This document shows positions 35,428 to 46,459 of a DNA stretch of 64,000 nt, in pieces; position 1 is the stretch's first letter; each line of letters starts with the position of its first letter. The stretch is from NCBI GenBank assembly GCA_036497285.1, contig DASXJR010000121.1, positions 12,088 to 76,087 of the forward strand, in the 5' to 3' direction. This DNA is from RYN-133 sp036497285. Its GTDB lineage: Bacteria; Actinomycetota; Actinomycetes; Mycobacteriales; Jatrophihabitantaceae. A program made the translations under genes and the position numbers. The notes beneath the pieces are model-generated. The model did not search any database, was not told where the DNA came from, and saw only the letters and a list, made by a program, of their open reading frames with translations.

Positions 35428-37055
35428 CAGCGCACCCGGAAGGAGGGCATCCGCAGCGCGGCGGCCTCGGGCAGGCCCAGCAGCGTCGCCGCGTCCGGCA
35501 GCCCGACCATCGCGGCCAGCGCGCGCGGATCCTCGCTGTTGCGGGGGCGCTTGAGCCGGCTCAGCGGTGCTACGTGCACGGCCCGCCGGACCGGCGCCGA
35601 GTCGGGAAGGCCGGCGCGCGTGCGGGCGATGCGCACGGCGTCGCGCAGACCGCCGAGCTCGTCCACCAGTCCGTTGCGCAGCGCGTCCGCGCCCGTCCAG
35701 ACCCGGCCGCGCGCGATGGAGTGGATCTCGTCGACGGTGCGCCGGCGGCCGTCCGCGACCTTCGCGACGAAGTCGGTGTACACCGCGTCGATCGCCGCCG
35801 ACAGCCGCTCGTGCTCCTGCTCGTCGAATCGGCGTCGCGGCGAGTACATGAGCGAGCGGGCGCCGTGCGCCACCGTGCCGGTGCCGGCACCGATCCGCTC
35901 GAGCAGATCCGAGATCACGATCTTGCCGCCGAACACGCCGATCGAGCCGGTCAGCGTTGCGGGCAGTGCGACGATGACCTCGGCCGGGCACGCGACGTAG
36001 TAGCCCCCGGACGCGGCGAGCGCCCCCATCGACACGACCAGCGTCTTGCCGGCTTCGCGCAGCCGGATCACCTCGCGCCAGATCGTGTCCGAGGCGACGG
36101 CCGAGCCGCCCGGCGAGTCGACGTGCACTACCACCGCCCGAGCGTGCTCGTCGGCGAGCGCAGCACGCAGGGCCGCACTGACCGAGTCGCTGCCGACCTG
36201 CTGTCCCATCGGGCCGCGCCGCGACCGTCCGGTCACGATCGTGCCGTGCGCGCGTACCAGTGCCACGTGGCCTTTGCGCTTCGCCGGTAGGGACGGGCGG
36301 CGGCGCGGCTTCCAGCGATCGGCGAACAACAGCTCGGCGTCGCGGCCGGCCTTGTGCCTGGCCGCGGCGTACACCTGGTCGCGGTAGCCGAGCTGGTCGA
36401 CCAGGCCCACCCCGTGCGCCTCGACGGCGGTGCGGGGCCCGGTGTCGACGAGTTCGCGTACCCGCGCCTCGTCCAGGCCGCGAGCCGCGGCGATCGTGGC
36501 GACCGCATCGTCGTAGACCGATACGACAAGGCGGTCCGTCGCCTCGCGATGGGCGTCGGTGAACTCGGTGCGCATGATCCGGTCGGCCGCGTTCTTGTAC
36601 TCGTAACGCTGCTCGAGCTGCGGTTCGAGGCCGAGCTTGTCCAGAACGCCCCGCAGGAAAGTGGTCTCCGCGGCCACCCCCAGCAATCCCAGTTCGCCGC
36701 CGGGCTGCAGCCAGATCTCGTCGAAGGCCGTCGCGAGCACGTAGCCGGCCATGTCACCGGAACCCTCGCCGAAGCTTTCTGCCCAGGCGATCTTCGGTTT
36801 GGTGAACGCTTCGACGCCGATCCGCAGTTCCTGCATCGCCGCCCAGGTCAGTTTGCCGCCGACCCGGGCGACCAGGCCGACGACGTGCGGGTCGTCGGCG
36901 GCTTCGTGCAACGCGCGCAGGATCGGACGCAGCTGGTGCTGGCCGCGCGACCGCAATCGCGCGAGCGTGTCGTCCGGGTCCGGATCGACCGGGACATGGC
37001 TCAGGTCGAGTTCGAGCAGGATCTTCGTCGCGCGCCGCCCGGGCAGGTCCACCAT
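35427..37055 (-). CDS. sppA: Signal peptide peptidase SppA (67K type, protease IV)
   Basis: The 542-residue S49 peptidase has two tandem domains. The general-base lysine is K154 (YEYKNAADRI) and the nucleophile S349 (MGALAASGGYYVACPAE); VHVDSPGGSAVASD and PATLTGSIGVFGGK flank the active site. It degrades cleaved signal peptides. No N-terminal membrane helix is visible, unlike E. coli SppA, so membrane association must differ. It is coupled to the alpha/beta hydrolase downstream. Confidence 0.92.
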   Translation of the reverse strand: MVDLPGRRATKILLELDLSHVPVDPDPDDTLARLRSRGQHQLRPILRALHEAADDPHVVGLVARVGGKLTWAAMQELRIGVEAFTKPKIAWAESFGEGSGDMAGYVLATAFDEIWLQPGGELGLLGVAAETTFLRGVLDKLGLEPQLEQRYEYKNAADRIMRTEFTDAHREATDRLVVSVYDDAVATIAAARGLDEARVRELVDTGPRTAVEAHGVGLVDQLGYRDQVYAAARHKAGRDAELLFADRWKPRRRPSLPAKRKGHVALVRAHGTIVTGRSRRGPMGQQVGSDSVSAALRAALADEHARAVVVHVDSPGGSAVASDTIWREVIRLREAGKTLVVSMGALAASGGYYVACPAEVIVALPATLTGSIGVFGGKIVISDLLERIGAGTGTVAHGARSLMYSPRRRFDEQEHERLSAAIDAVYTDFVAKVADGRRRTVDEIHSIARGRVWTGADALRNGLVDELGGLRDAVRIARTRAGLPDSAPVRRAVHVAPLSRLKRPRNSEDPRALAAMVGLPDAATLLGLPEAAALRMPSFRVR

Positions 37056-37072
37056 GCCTCCAAGCTACGCAG

Positions 37073-37627
37073 CTACGAGTCGATCCGGCGGCGCAGTTCG
37101 GCATAGGAGGCATCGACCTCGCCGTCGCGCGACTGGATGACCTCGGCGTTCGGCCGGTGCGACAGCACGAGCAGCAACCGGTCGTACATCGCCTCGAGTG
37201 CGGGCCGGCCGCCGAACTGCTCCATGAGCCGTGCCGCCTCGACGTGGGCCTGCACCGTCGAGGTCGTCGTCCGGTCGAGGAAGCGGCGCACGGCATTGTC
37301 CCGCCCGTCCATGAGGACGAACTCCAGGAACGGCACACCGACCTCCTCGGCGACCCGCTCGGCCTGTGCTATGAACTGCGGCCGGCCGAGATACTGCGGT
37401 ATTACCACGTCGTGGCCGGCGCACAGATGGGTGCGGGCCATCTCCAGGGTCATCGTGCGGGCGAGCAGGCCGGCGTCGATCGGGTTGTCCTGCCAGCGGC
37501 CGAGCATGCGCCGTACCGAGTCGAGGTCGAGGTTCAGCGCGAGCGGGTGTTCGTCGACAAACCGTTGCGCGAGGGTGGACTTGCCGATACCGGGCGGGCC
37601 GTTGAGCAGGATCAGTCGCGCCGTCAC
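37073..37627 (-). CDS. P-loop kinase/ATPase (AAA_33 or zeta-toxin-like)
   Basis: The 184-residue protein has Walker A LNGPPGIGKSTLAQRF, LNLDLDSVRRMLG and a helical lid with RRFLDRTTTSTVQ. It resembles small nucleotide/antibiotic kinases of the AAA_33 group. A zeta toxin with antitoxin is unlikely because no antitoxin-like gene is adjacent. Its start overlaps the acdS stop by 4 bp, so it is the second gene of that operon. Confidence 0.75.
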   Translation of the reverse strand: MTARLILLNGPPGIGKSTLAQRFVDEHPLALNLDLDSVRRMLGRWQDNPIDAGLLARTMTLEMARTHLCAGHDVVIPQYLGRPQFIAQAERVAEEVGVPFLEFVLMDGRDNAVRRFLDRTTTSTVQAHVEAARLMEQFGGRPALEAMYDRLLLVLSHRPNAEVIQSRDGEVDASYAELRRRIDS

Positions 37628-38637
37628 GACCGGAACAGCGCGCTGTAGGCGTTGAGCGCCGGCTGGCCGCCGAGGTGCGCGTACAGCACGGTCGAATCGG
37701 GCCCGATGTCGCGGGAGCGGACGAGATCGATGAGCCCGGCCATCGACTTCCCCTCGTACACCGGGTCGATGATCACGCCCTCGAGGCCGCCGGTCAGCCT
37801 GATCGCGTCGAGCGTCGACTGAACCGGGATGCCGTAGAAGTCGCCCGCCCAGCCGGGCAGCACGGTGATCTCGTCATCGCGCAGCTCGCGGCCGAGGCCG
37901 ATGAGGTCGGCGGTGTTGCGGGCGATCTTCTCGACCTGGGCGCGGGTCTCGTCGGGCTTCGCGCTGGCATCGATGCCGATGATGCGCCGCCGCGCGTCCC
38001 CGTGCTGCGCGAAGCCGGCGATCATGCCGGCGTGCGTCGAGCCGGTGACGCTGCAGACGATGATCGTGTCGAAGAAGACGCCGAGCTCGCGTTCCTGCTG
38101 CACGACCTCGTCGGCCCAGTTGGCGAAGCCGAGGCCGCCGAGAGGGTGGTCGGAGGCGCCTGCCGGGATCGGGTACGGCGTGCCGCCTTGCCGCCGGACG
38201 TCCTCCAGCGCCTGGTCCCAGCTGTTCTTGAAGCCGATGCCGAAGCCTGCCTCGACGAGTTCGACCTCGGCGCCCATAATCCGCGACAGCAGGATGTTGC
38301 CGACCCGGTCGTTGACCGCGTCGGGCCAGTCGACCCAGCTTTCCTGCACCAGACGCGCCTTCAGACCCAGTCTGGCCGCCACGGCCGCGACCTGGCGTGT
38401 GTGGTTCGACTGCACGCCGCCGATCGAGACGAGGTGCGTGGCGCCCTGCGCCAGGGCGTCCGGCACGAGGTACTCGAGCTTGCGGGTCTTGTTGCCGCCG
38501 AACGCGAGGCCGGAGTTGCAGTCCTCCCGCTTGGCCCAGACCGTGGCTCCGCCCAGATGGGCGCTCAATCGCTCCAGTGGGTGGACGGGCGAGGGTCCGA
38601 AGAGGAGGGGATAGCGAGGGAAGTCGCGCAGCGCCAT
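37624..38637 (-). CDS. acdS: 1-aminocyclopropane-1-carboxylate (ACC) deaminase
   Basis: The 337-residue PLP enzyme opens ACC to 2-oxobutanoate and ammonia. The PLP lysine is K50 (GGNKTRKLEY), and Tyr294, Glu295 (DPVYEGKSM) and Leu322 (YAHLGG) are all present. Related D-cysteine desulfhydrases carry Thr at the Glu and Leu positions, so this looks like a true ACC deaminase. ACC is the plant ethylene precursor, so the gene hints at a plant-associated life. It is followed by the coupled P-loop gene. Confidence 0.92.
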   Translation of the reverse strand: MALRDFPRYPLLFGPSPVHPLERLSAHLGGATVWAKREDCNSGLAFGGNKTRKLEYLVPDALAQGATHLVSIGGVQSNHTRQVAAVAARLGLKARLVQESWVDWPDAVNDRVGNILLSRIMGAEVELVEAGFGIGFKNSWDQALEDVRRQGGTPYPIPAGASDHPLGGLGFANWADEVVQQERELGVFFDTIIVCSVTGSTHAGMIAGFAQHGDARRRIIGIDASAKPDETRAQVEKIARNTADLIGLGRELRDDEITVLPGWAGDFYGIPVQSTLDAIRLTGGLEGVIIDPVYEGKSMAGLIDLVRSRDIGPDSTVLYAHLGGQPALNAYSALFRS

Positions 38638-38644
38638 GGCCCGA

Positions 38645-39190
38645 TCATCCCGTGCTGCGGCCGGCCTGCCGCGCGCGGTAGGCAGCCACGTTCATCCGGT
38701 TGCCACAGCCCGAGTCGCAGAACCGGCGGGAGCGGTTCTTGGACAGGTCGACGAGCACGTCGTTGCAGTCGTCGGCGCCGCAGAACCGCAGCCGGTCGAG
38801 TTCCTTCATCCGGATCACGTCGACGACGGCCATCGCGGCCTCGACCATCATCCGGACGTCCAGGCCGGCGTCGGACGGGGTGGCGTGCAGGTGGTAGTCC
38901 CACTGGTCGTGCTTGACGAGCTGGGGGAGGGCGTCGGCCTCGCGCAGCATGCCGTTGACGAGGTCGACGGCCTCGTCCTCCTCGGCGGCCCAGAGCGCCC
39001 GCAGACGGGGACGAAGCGCGTGGACAGCCTCCAGTTCACGGTCGTCGTGGGCGCGCTCGCCCGTCCAGCCCCATTCGGCGACGAACGCGTCGAGCGCGTC
39101 GATGTCGGGCAATTTCTCGCCGCCGTGGGCGGTATTTACCAGCGCGGCGGCAGCGTTGAGGGCCACTTCCGTGTCATGGGCAAAAGGCAT
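38645..39190 (-). CDS. CGNR zinc-finger / ABATE-domain regulator
   Basis: The 181-residue protein has an N-terminal stress-response ABATE domain and a C-terminal CGNR zinc finger: FCGADDCNDVLVD followed by RRFCDSGCGNRMNVAAYRAR. These proteins are predicted transcription regulators. It is divergent from an EamA-family transporter across 37 bp that contain a perfect palindrome, so it probably controls both. acdS follows 7 bp downstream. Confidence 0.9.
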   Translation of the reverse strand: MPFAHDTEVALNAAAALVNTAHGGEKLPDIDALDAFVAEWGWTGERAHDDRELEAVHALRPRLRALWAAEEDEAVDLVNGMLREADALPQLVKHDQWDYHLHATPSDAGLDVRMMVEAAMAVVDVIRMKELDRLRFCGADDCNDVLVDLSKNRSRRFCDSGCGNRMNVAAYRARQAGRSTG

Positions 39191-39200
39191 GTTGACTCCT

Positions 39201-39216
39201 TACGGGCTGTCCCGTA
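39201..39216. promoter_or_regulatory. Candidate operator of the CGNR regulator
   Basis: TACGGG-CTGT-CCCGTA is a perfect palindrome in the 37-bp gap between the divergent CGNR regulator and the EamA transporter, 12 nt from the transporter start. Binding is inferred from position. Confidence 0.55.
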
Positions 39217-39227
39217 GGTTCGATGTC

Positions 39228-40193
39228 ATGAGCATAACGCGGATGACTCATGACAGCCGCCAAGGTGTGCTCGGGCTCGGTCTTGCGCTGTTTTCGGCAG
39301 CCACGTTCGGTACGTCGGGCACCTTCGCCGACTCGCTCATGGCGACGGGCTGGTCGCCCGGTGCGGTGGTCACGTTCCGGATCACGATCGCCGCGCTGCT
39401 GCTGACGGTGCCCGGCGTGCATGCGCTGCGCGGGCGATGGCACCTGCTGCGATCCGGTCTGCCGTCGGTCCTGGCGTTCGGCTTCGTTGCCGTCGCGGGT
39501 TGCCAGGTGTGCTTTTTCAATGCCGTGCAACGGCTGGATGTCGGAGTAGCGCTACTGCTCGAATACTCAGGGATCCTGTTCGTCGTCGTCTTCTTGTGGC
39601 TGCGACACAATCAACGGCCGCGCAAGCTCACGGTGATCGGGGGAGTGGCCGCGCTCGCCGGACTGGTGCTCGTGCTCAACCCCGGCACCGGTGGCATTGA
39701 TGCGCTGGGCGTGTTCTGGGGGCTGCTGGCCGGTACCGGTCTGGCGGTGTACTTCGTGCTCTCGTCGAAGTCGGACGACTCGCTGCCGCCGATCGCAATG
39801 GCCTGGGCTGCGATGGTCGTCGGCGCGGTGACGCTGATCGTCCTCGATCTGGTGCGCGTGCTGCCGTTCGAGATGCACACGAGCAATGTGGTGCTGCTGC
39901 ATGACTCGGTGAACTGGGTGGTGCCGGTGATCGGGCTGGCGCTCGTGGCGGCTGCGGTGGCATATGCCGCGGGCATCGCCGCCGCCCGGATGCTGGGCGC
40001 CAAGGTGGCGTCGTTCGTCGGCCTGACCGAGGTGCTGTTCGCGGTGCTGATCGCGTGGGCGCTGCTGGGCCAGGCGCTCCACGCGCTGCAACTGCTCGGC
40101 GGACTGGTCGTGCTCCTCGGCATCGCACTGGTGCGTGCCGACGACACCTCGGTGGACGTCGCGCCGTCGGAACCTGAGTTGGTGCAGGCTTGA
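39228..40193 (+). CDS. EamA-family (DMT) transporter
   Basis: The 321-residue protein has ten hydrophobic segments in two EamA repeats (SAATFGTSGTFADSLMA ... VGVALLLEYSGILFVVVFLW; then GLLAGTGLAVYFVLSSKSDD ... VGLTEVLFAVLIAWALLG). DMT exporters move amino acids, nucleosides or drugs out of the cell. ATG 39228 is used. It is divergent from the CGNR regulator, a common arrangement for a regulated exporter. Confidence 0.9.
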   Translation: MSITRMTHDSRQGVLGLGLALFSAATFGTSGTFADSLMATGWSPGAVVTFRITIAALLLTVPGVHALRGRWHLLRSGLPSVLAFGFVAVAGCQVCFFNAVQRLDVGVALLLEYSGILFVVVFLWLRHNQRPRKLTVIGGVAALAGLVLVLNPGTGGIDALGVFWGLLAGTGLAVYFVLSSKSDDSLPPIAMAWAAMVVGAVTLIVLDLVRVLPFEMHTSNVVLLHDSVNWVVPVIGLALVAAAVAYAAGIAAARMLGAKVASFVGLTEVLFAVLIAWALLGQALHALQLLGGLVVLLGIALVRADDTSVDVAPSEPELVQA

Positions 40194-40196
40194 CCT

Positions 40197-40760
40197 GTGC
40201 TGATCCGTCCTGCTGACCTCGCCCGGATTCGAGACGGTTCGATCGACCTGGCGTTTCGCAGGTGGGAGCGTCCGCGCGTCCTCGTCGGGACGAAGATGCG
40301 CACGTCGGTCGGCCTCATCGAGGTGACTGCGGTCGATCGCGTACGCACTATTACTCGTGCCGATGCGGCGCGGGCTGGGGCGTCGCGCGATGAGTTGCTT
40401 GCGTTGATGGCGCCTAAGGCGCCCGCGCCGATCTGGCGGGTGGAGCTGCGCTATGCAGGCGACGATCCTCGAATTGCCCTGCGTAGCAAGGGCGAACTCA
40501 GTTCTGACGAGCGGGCCGCGTTGCTCGAGCGGCTCGATCGGCTTGACCGTGCGTCGCGCAGTGGTCCGTGGACGCGCAAGGTGCTGGCCTTGATCGAGGC
40601 CAACCCGGCGCGGCGGGCACCCGACCTTGCAGCCGAACTCGGCCGGGAAACGCAGAGTTTCAAGCGCGACGTGCGCAAGTTGAAGGAACTCGGACTGACC
40701 GAGTCGCTCGAGGTCGGCTACCGGCTCGCGCCTCGCGGCGTCGCGCTGCTGCACGGCTGA
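40197..40760 (+). CDS. Hypothetical protein with ASCH-like N-terminus and winged-helix C-terminus
   Basis: The 187-residue protein starts LIRPADLARIRDGSIDLAFRRWERP, similar to ASCH-type RNA-binding folds, and ends with a likely winged helix (DLAAELGRETQSFKRDVRKL then LGLTESLEVGYRLAPRG). It follows the EamA gene by 3 bp on the same strand. Function unknown; the fold assignment is by eye only. Confidence 0.7.
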   Translation: MLIRPADLARIRDGSIDLAFRRWERPRVLVGTKMRTSVGLIEVTAVDRVRTITRADAARAGASRDELLALMAPKAPAPIWRVELRYAGDDPRIALRSKGELSSDERAALLERLDRLDRASRSGPWTRKVLALIEANPARRAPDLAAELGRETQSFKRDVRKLKELGLTESLEVGYRLAPRGVALLHG

Positions 40761-40784
40761 GGTTGCGACAGGGCGAACAGAGAC

Positions 40785-40823
40785 ACCGACGCCCTCCGCG
40801 ACGGGGGAGCGGAGGGCGTCGGT
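40785..40823. terminator. Bidirectional terminator hairpin
   Basis: ACCGACGCCCTCCGC (40785-40799) and GCGGAGGGCGTCGGT (40809-40823) form a perfect 15-bp stem with a 9-nt loop in the 76-bp gap between two convergent genes. Confidence 0.8.
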
Positions 40824-40836
40824 CGAGGTGGAGCAG

Positions 40837-41700
40837 TTACGCGGGTGGCGCGAACGGGCTGGTGCCCGCAGCTACCGCCACGCCGGACATGCCATGACCG
40901 TTTGCATAGGCGAGTTCCTTGCGCAGGTTGCCGACGCCGTTCGAGCCCGCGAGCGGGGCGATTGCCACCGTGGACAGCACACCGAACGCGTTGCCGTTGG
41001 CGTCCATGAAGCCCGAACCCGAGTCACCCGGGATGCCCGGGGTCAGGGTGTAGACGTCGGTGGTCCAGCCGCCCGCGCTGTCGCCGAGGCTCAGGCCGAT
41101 CTTGGGGGAGAGCTGGCTGACGCCGGCGCGCAGCGAGGAGTTGCCGTAGCTGTACACCTTGTCGCCGGCCGCGGTGCCGGTGCCGAGCGCGGTCGGTCCG
41201 CCGTAGAACGGGACGGTCGGGTTCACGTCGTTCACGTACGCCGGATCGACCTTCACGAGCGCAAGATCGTTGTAGGCGCAGGTATTCGCATCGGTCTCGC
41301 CGGCGTTCTTCATCGCGAGCCACGACGAGTAGGCGAGCGTGCCCGTGCCGACCGTGGTGCCGTTGCTGACGAGCGATCCGTCGTTGCTGAACGTGACGGG
41401 CGTGCCCAGCGGCAGTGACCCCGTGTTGCATCCGTTGGTGTCGGTGTTCGTGCCGGTGCCGGCGCAGTGCGCGGCATAGCCGAGGTAAACATTGCCTGCA
41501 CCGTCGGTGTAGACGAAGTTGACGGTGCACTGTGCGCCGTCGGTGTAGGCCATGACACCCGGGTGCAGGGCGGCGGTGGCGGCTGGAGCCCAGGACGGCG
41601 CTGCGGCCGTGGCCGGCGAGCTCACAGCGGCTGTCGAGACTGCGACGGCCGCGACGACCCCCGCAATCATTGAGATGATGGTTCGGGCACGGCGGCGCAT
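40837..41700 (-). CDS. Secreted chymotrypsin-like serine protease (S1 family)
   Basis: The 287-residue precursor has a signal peptide ending about residue 34 (VSTAAVSSPATAAA) and a catalytic triad at H78 (GYAAHCAG), D145 (YNDLALVKV) and S227 (GIPGDSGSGF). Cys58-Cys79 and Cys92-Cys142 look like disulphides. AAGGGA lies 5 nt before ATG 41700. The mature enzyme would be extracellular. Its specificity is not readable; the Gly-Asp-Ser-Gly loop is the only subsite clue. Confidence 0.9.
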   Translation of the reverse strand: MRRRARTIISMIAGVVAAVAVSTAAVSSPATAAAPSWAPAATAALHPGVMAYTDGAQCTVNFVYTDGAGNVYLGYAAHCAGTGTNTDTNGCNTGSLPLGTPVTFSNDGSLVSNGTTVGTGTLAYSSWLAMKNAGETDANTCAYNDLALVKVDPAYVNDVNPTVPFYGGPTALGTGTAAGDKVYSYGNSSLRAGVSQLSPKIGLSLGDSAGGWTTDVYTLTPGIPGDSGSGFMDANGNAFGVLSTVAIAPLAGSNGVGNLRKELAYANGHGMSGVAVAAGTSPFAPPA

Positions 41701-41730
41701 GGACGTCCCTTCGTCGGATCCGGTAACCGG

Positions 41731-41756
41731 ACCAACGAGGCAAATGCCCGATTGGT
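41731..41756. terminator. Hairpin between two leftward genes
   Basis: ACCAA and TTGGT enclose GGCA-AA-TGCC, giving a two-part hairpin after the 41766 gene and upstream of the protease start. A second palindrome TCCGGT-A-ACCGGA lies at 41719-41731 and may be a protease operator. Confidence 0.45.
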
Positions 41757-41765
41757 TACGGCGAG

Positions 41766-42161
41766 CTAGGCCGCGATCAGATCGTCCGGAGCGAAGACCT
41801 GCAGGTCGTCGGCCGTGGCCAGATGCACGGGCCACGGCGTGAACGACGTCAACGCCCGAGCCCAGGCGCGGTCGTCCGCACTCATCGCGCGCGGACCCGG
41901 GCGTGACAGCAGCATCGCCGTCGAACTCACGCCGTCGTCGGCCAGGCCGGCCAGCACCGCGCCGAGGTTCGCGACCAGGGCGTCGGGACGAGCCGGTATG
42001 TCCTCGATAGGGACGACGACCGGCGCCACCTGGCCGTCCTCGTAGAGGAACACCAGCCACAGGCTGCGCCGGCTGAACCCGCCGTCGCCCATGAGGCCCT
42101 GCCACAGAGCGAACAGCTCCGAGGGAGTGTGCACAATTGCGTCGCGTGGTGAAACAGGCAT
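41766..42161 (-). CDS. Conserved hypothetical protein
   Basis: The 131-residue protein (PSELFALWQGLMGDGGFSRR, LWLVFLYEDGQVAPVVVPIE) has no signal peptide or membrane segment and no motif I recognise. Its regular alternation of hydrophobic strands and helices suggests a compact alpha/beta fold. ATG 42161 is chosen because the earlier in-frame codons run antisense to the next gene. Similar proteins are common in actinomycetes, but the role is unknown. Confidence 0.65.
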   Translation of the reverse strand: MPVSPRDAIVHTPSELFALWQGLMGDGGFSRRSLWLVFLYEDGQVAPVVVPIEDIPARPDALVANLGAVLAGLADDGVSSTAMLLSRPGPRAMSADDRAWARALTSFTPWPVHLATADDLQVFAPDDLIAA

Positions 42162-42240
42162 GGCAGAAGTCTCGCTCGCGATCATGCCGGGAACTGGGTT
42201 GTCCACAGGACAGATTTCGATCGTCGCGAGGGGAGGTTCG

Positions 42241-42732
42241 GTGATCGGCGACCGGTGGGGAGTCACCGAAGCCGAGGTCTCGCGGCGGTATCCGTGCGAC
42301 GAGATCGTCCGCACGCCCATTCTTCAGGCCTGGCGCGGAGTCAGCATTGCGGCACAGCCATGCGAGGTGTGGCCCTGGGTCGGGCAGATCCGGCTCGCGC
42401 CGTATTCGTACGACTGGATCGACAACCTCGGCCGACGCTCACCGCAAGAACTGCGCAGACTGCCCGAGCCGGTGGCCGGCGAGCCGTTCACGACGTCCGG
42501 CGCGCGGCGCCTCGGACGGATCATGTCGGTGACGCCTGGGGAGCAACTCACCGGACGGATCATGGGCGCGACGATGTCGTATGTGCTCGTGCCGGATGGT
42601 GCGGGCACGCGGCTGCTGCTCAAGGTCGTCACCGGCGGCGGACGACTGATTGCGCCGTTTGCTGCCGTCGGCGATCTCGTGATGGCCCGTCGGCAGTTGC
42701 TGAACCTCAAACGGCTGGCCGAGCTCAGATGA
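42241..42732 (+). CDS. SRPBCC-superfamily protein
   Basis: The 163-residue protein reads SRRYPCDEIVRTPILQAWRG, PCEVWPWVGQIRLAPYSYDW and ends with a long helix (GDLVMARRQLLNLKRLAELR), as in polyketide-cyclase/START-like SRPBCC proteins that bind hydrophobic ligands. GTG 42241 has GGGGAGG just upstream. No partner gene is evident; downstream lies a structured island. Confidence 0.75.
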   Translation: MIGDRWGVTEAEVSRRYPCDEIVRTPILQAWRGVSIAAQPCEVWPWVGQIRLAPYSYDWIDNLGRRSPQELRRLPEPVAGEPFTTSGARRLGRIMSVTPGEQLTGRIMGATMSYVLVPDGAGTRLLLKVVTGGGRLIAPFAAVGDLVMARRQLLNLKRLAELR

Positions 42733-43073
42733 TTGTGAGCGCGGGGCCGTGGATCCCTGCCCGCGCCTCTTCGTATTGACATAATGTCACTTATCGGCGA
42801 AACGGTGCGGAGCGTGGTAATGGTGGTTGAGCCGGGATTCTGCGCCGGCCTGGTGGTTCGGACACTGGCCTGGTGGTTCGCATCTGCATCAGTGATGTTC
42901 AGACGGACCTACAGGTGCCTGTCAGCATCACAGATGCACGCGGGTGATCGTCAGCGCCGATGGGCGGGACAAGGCACGTCTGCTCCGCGACTCGGTACCC
43001 CGGGATCAGTGCGCTCTGGTTGACATAATGCGACCGTAACCGCGCTGTCGGGAGTCCCAACGATGATGACCGG
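42733..43073. other. Structured, gene-free 341-bp island (possible mobile-element remnant)
   Basis: Two copies of TTGACATAATG (42776-42786, 43020-43030) bracket the island; the first is part of the palindrome TGACAT-A-ATGTCA (42777-42789). Inside are a 14-bp direct repeat GGCCTGGTGGTTCG (42847-42860, 42867-42880) and a compound hairpin: GCATCT (42880-42885) and GTGATG (42892-42897) pair with AGATGC (42932-42937) and CATCAC (42926-42931), around ACAGG-TG-CCTGT (42911-42922). A small open frame crosses it but looks non-coding. Confidence 0.5.
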
Positions 43074-43648
43074 GTGAGCAGCTCGCGCTACGTGTGGCAG
43101 GGCCTCGACGATCCCAGTCGGGTCGATCAGGTCAATGTGTCGATCACCGAATCAGGCATGCACGCCTTCGGCACTGCCACCAGCGACACCTTCGCCACGG
43201 CGTGGCGGCTCGAAGTCGACGCCGGCTGGGTGACCCGCCGGCTCGAGGTCTCATCCCGCGGCTTCGACTGGTCGCGCAACCTGGTCCTCGAGCGTTCCCA
43301 CACCGGCACCTGGACAGCACACGCAGATGCCGCCGGCGACGCCGACCTGCCCGCCCCGGGCCTCGCCGACCCGAGCACCGTGCAAGGTGCGCAAGACTGC
43401 GACCTCGGACTGTGTCCGCTGACCAACACCATGCCCATCCGCCGCCTCGGCCTGCTCGACCGCAGCGTCGCCGAGACGCCGCTGGTGATGGCCTGGGTCG
43501 ACGTGCCCTCCCTGCGCGTCATTCGCAGCGAGCAGATCTATGCCTCCGCCGTCCCTGGCCGTGTGCTCTTTCGCAGCGGCGAGTTCCGGACCGAACTCGA
43601 CGTCGACCCCGACGGGATCGTGATCGACTACCCCGAGCTCGCAACCCG

Positions 43649-43664
<16 letters not shown>
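43074..43664 (+). CDS. Putative glycolipid-binding protein (PF06475 family)
   Basis: The 196-residue protein matches the putative glycolipid-binding family by its beta-rich pattern: RYVWQGLDDPSRVDQVNVS, GFDWSRNLVLERS, GAQDCDLGLCPLTNTMPIRR and FRTELDVDPDGIVIDYPEL. Function is unverified in bacteria. GTG 43074 lacks a convincing ribosome site. Its 3' end overlaps the convergent UvrA-like gene by 16 bp. Confidence 0.85.
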
Positions 43665-46015
<2,351 letters not shown>

Positions 46016-46043
46016 GTAGTGCGAATCTCCGGGACGGGACGGG

Positions 46044-46454
46044 TCAGCTGAGCTGGTTGATTCGGATCAGGTTGCCGGACGGGTCTCGCACGGCGCAGTC
46101 GCGGATTCCGTAGGGCTGGTCGGTCGGCTCCTGGACGACATCCGCGTCGCCGGCCTGCAACCGCTCGAACGCGCTGTCGAGGTCGCGCGTGGCGAACGTG
46201 ATGATCCCGTAAGTGCCCTTGGCCATCATCTCGGCGATCACGCGGCGCTCGTCGTCGGTGATGCCCGGGTCGACACCCGGCGGGTAGAGCACGATGTTCA
46301 CATCGGGCTGTCCAGAAGGGCCCACCGTGATCCAATGCAGCCCACGCATCTCGACGTCATTACGGAGTTCGAAGCCAAGCGTGTCACGGTAGAAGGCGAT
46401 GGTGGCTTGCGCGTCGCTGTGCGGCAGGAAGGCCGAAGAAATGTTGAGGTCCAT
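46044..46454 (-). CDS. VOC-superfamily protein
   Basis: The 136-residue protein reads SSAFLPHSDAQATIAFYRDT, NIVLYPPGVDPG and GIRDCAVRDPSGNLIRINQ, as in glyoxalase/bleomycin-resistance-like proteins. ATG 46454 is used. It sits 5 bp after the AraC gene and 28 bp before the UvrA paralogue. A role in drug or electrophile defence would fit the UvrA neighbour but is inferred. Confidence 0.87.
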   Translation of the reverse strand: MDLNISSAFLPHSDAQATIAFYRDTLGFELRNDVEMRGLHWITVGPSGQPDVNIVLYPPGVDPGITDDERRVIAEMMAKGTYGIITFATRDLDSAFERLQAGDADVVQEPTDQPYGIRDCAVRDPSGNLIRINQLS

Positions 46455-46459
46455 GACGG

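Noticed and set aside
37073..37627. Zeta-toxin of a toxin-antitoxin pair
   Set aside because: The Walker A kinase fold fits, but there is no antitoxin-like gene next to it and it is coupled to acdS.
42784..43023. 79-codon frame in the structured island
   Set aside because: It is crossed by repeats and hairpins, has no ribosome site and no family resemblance.
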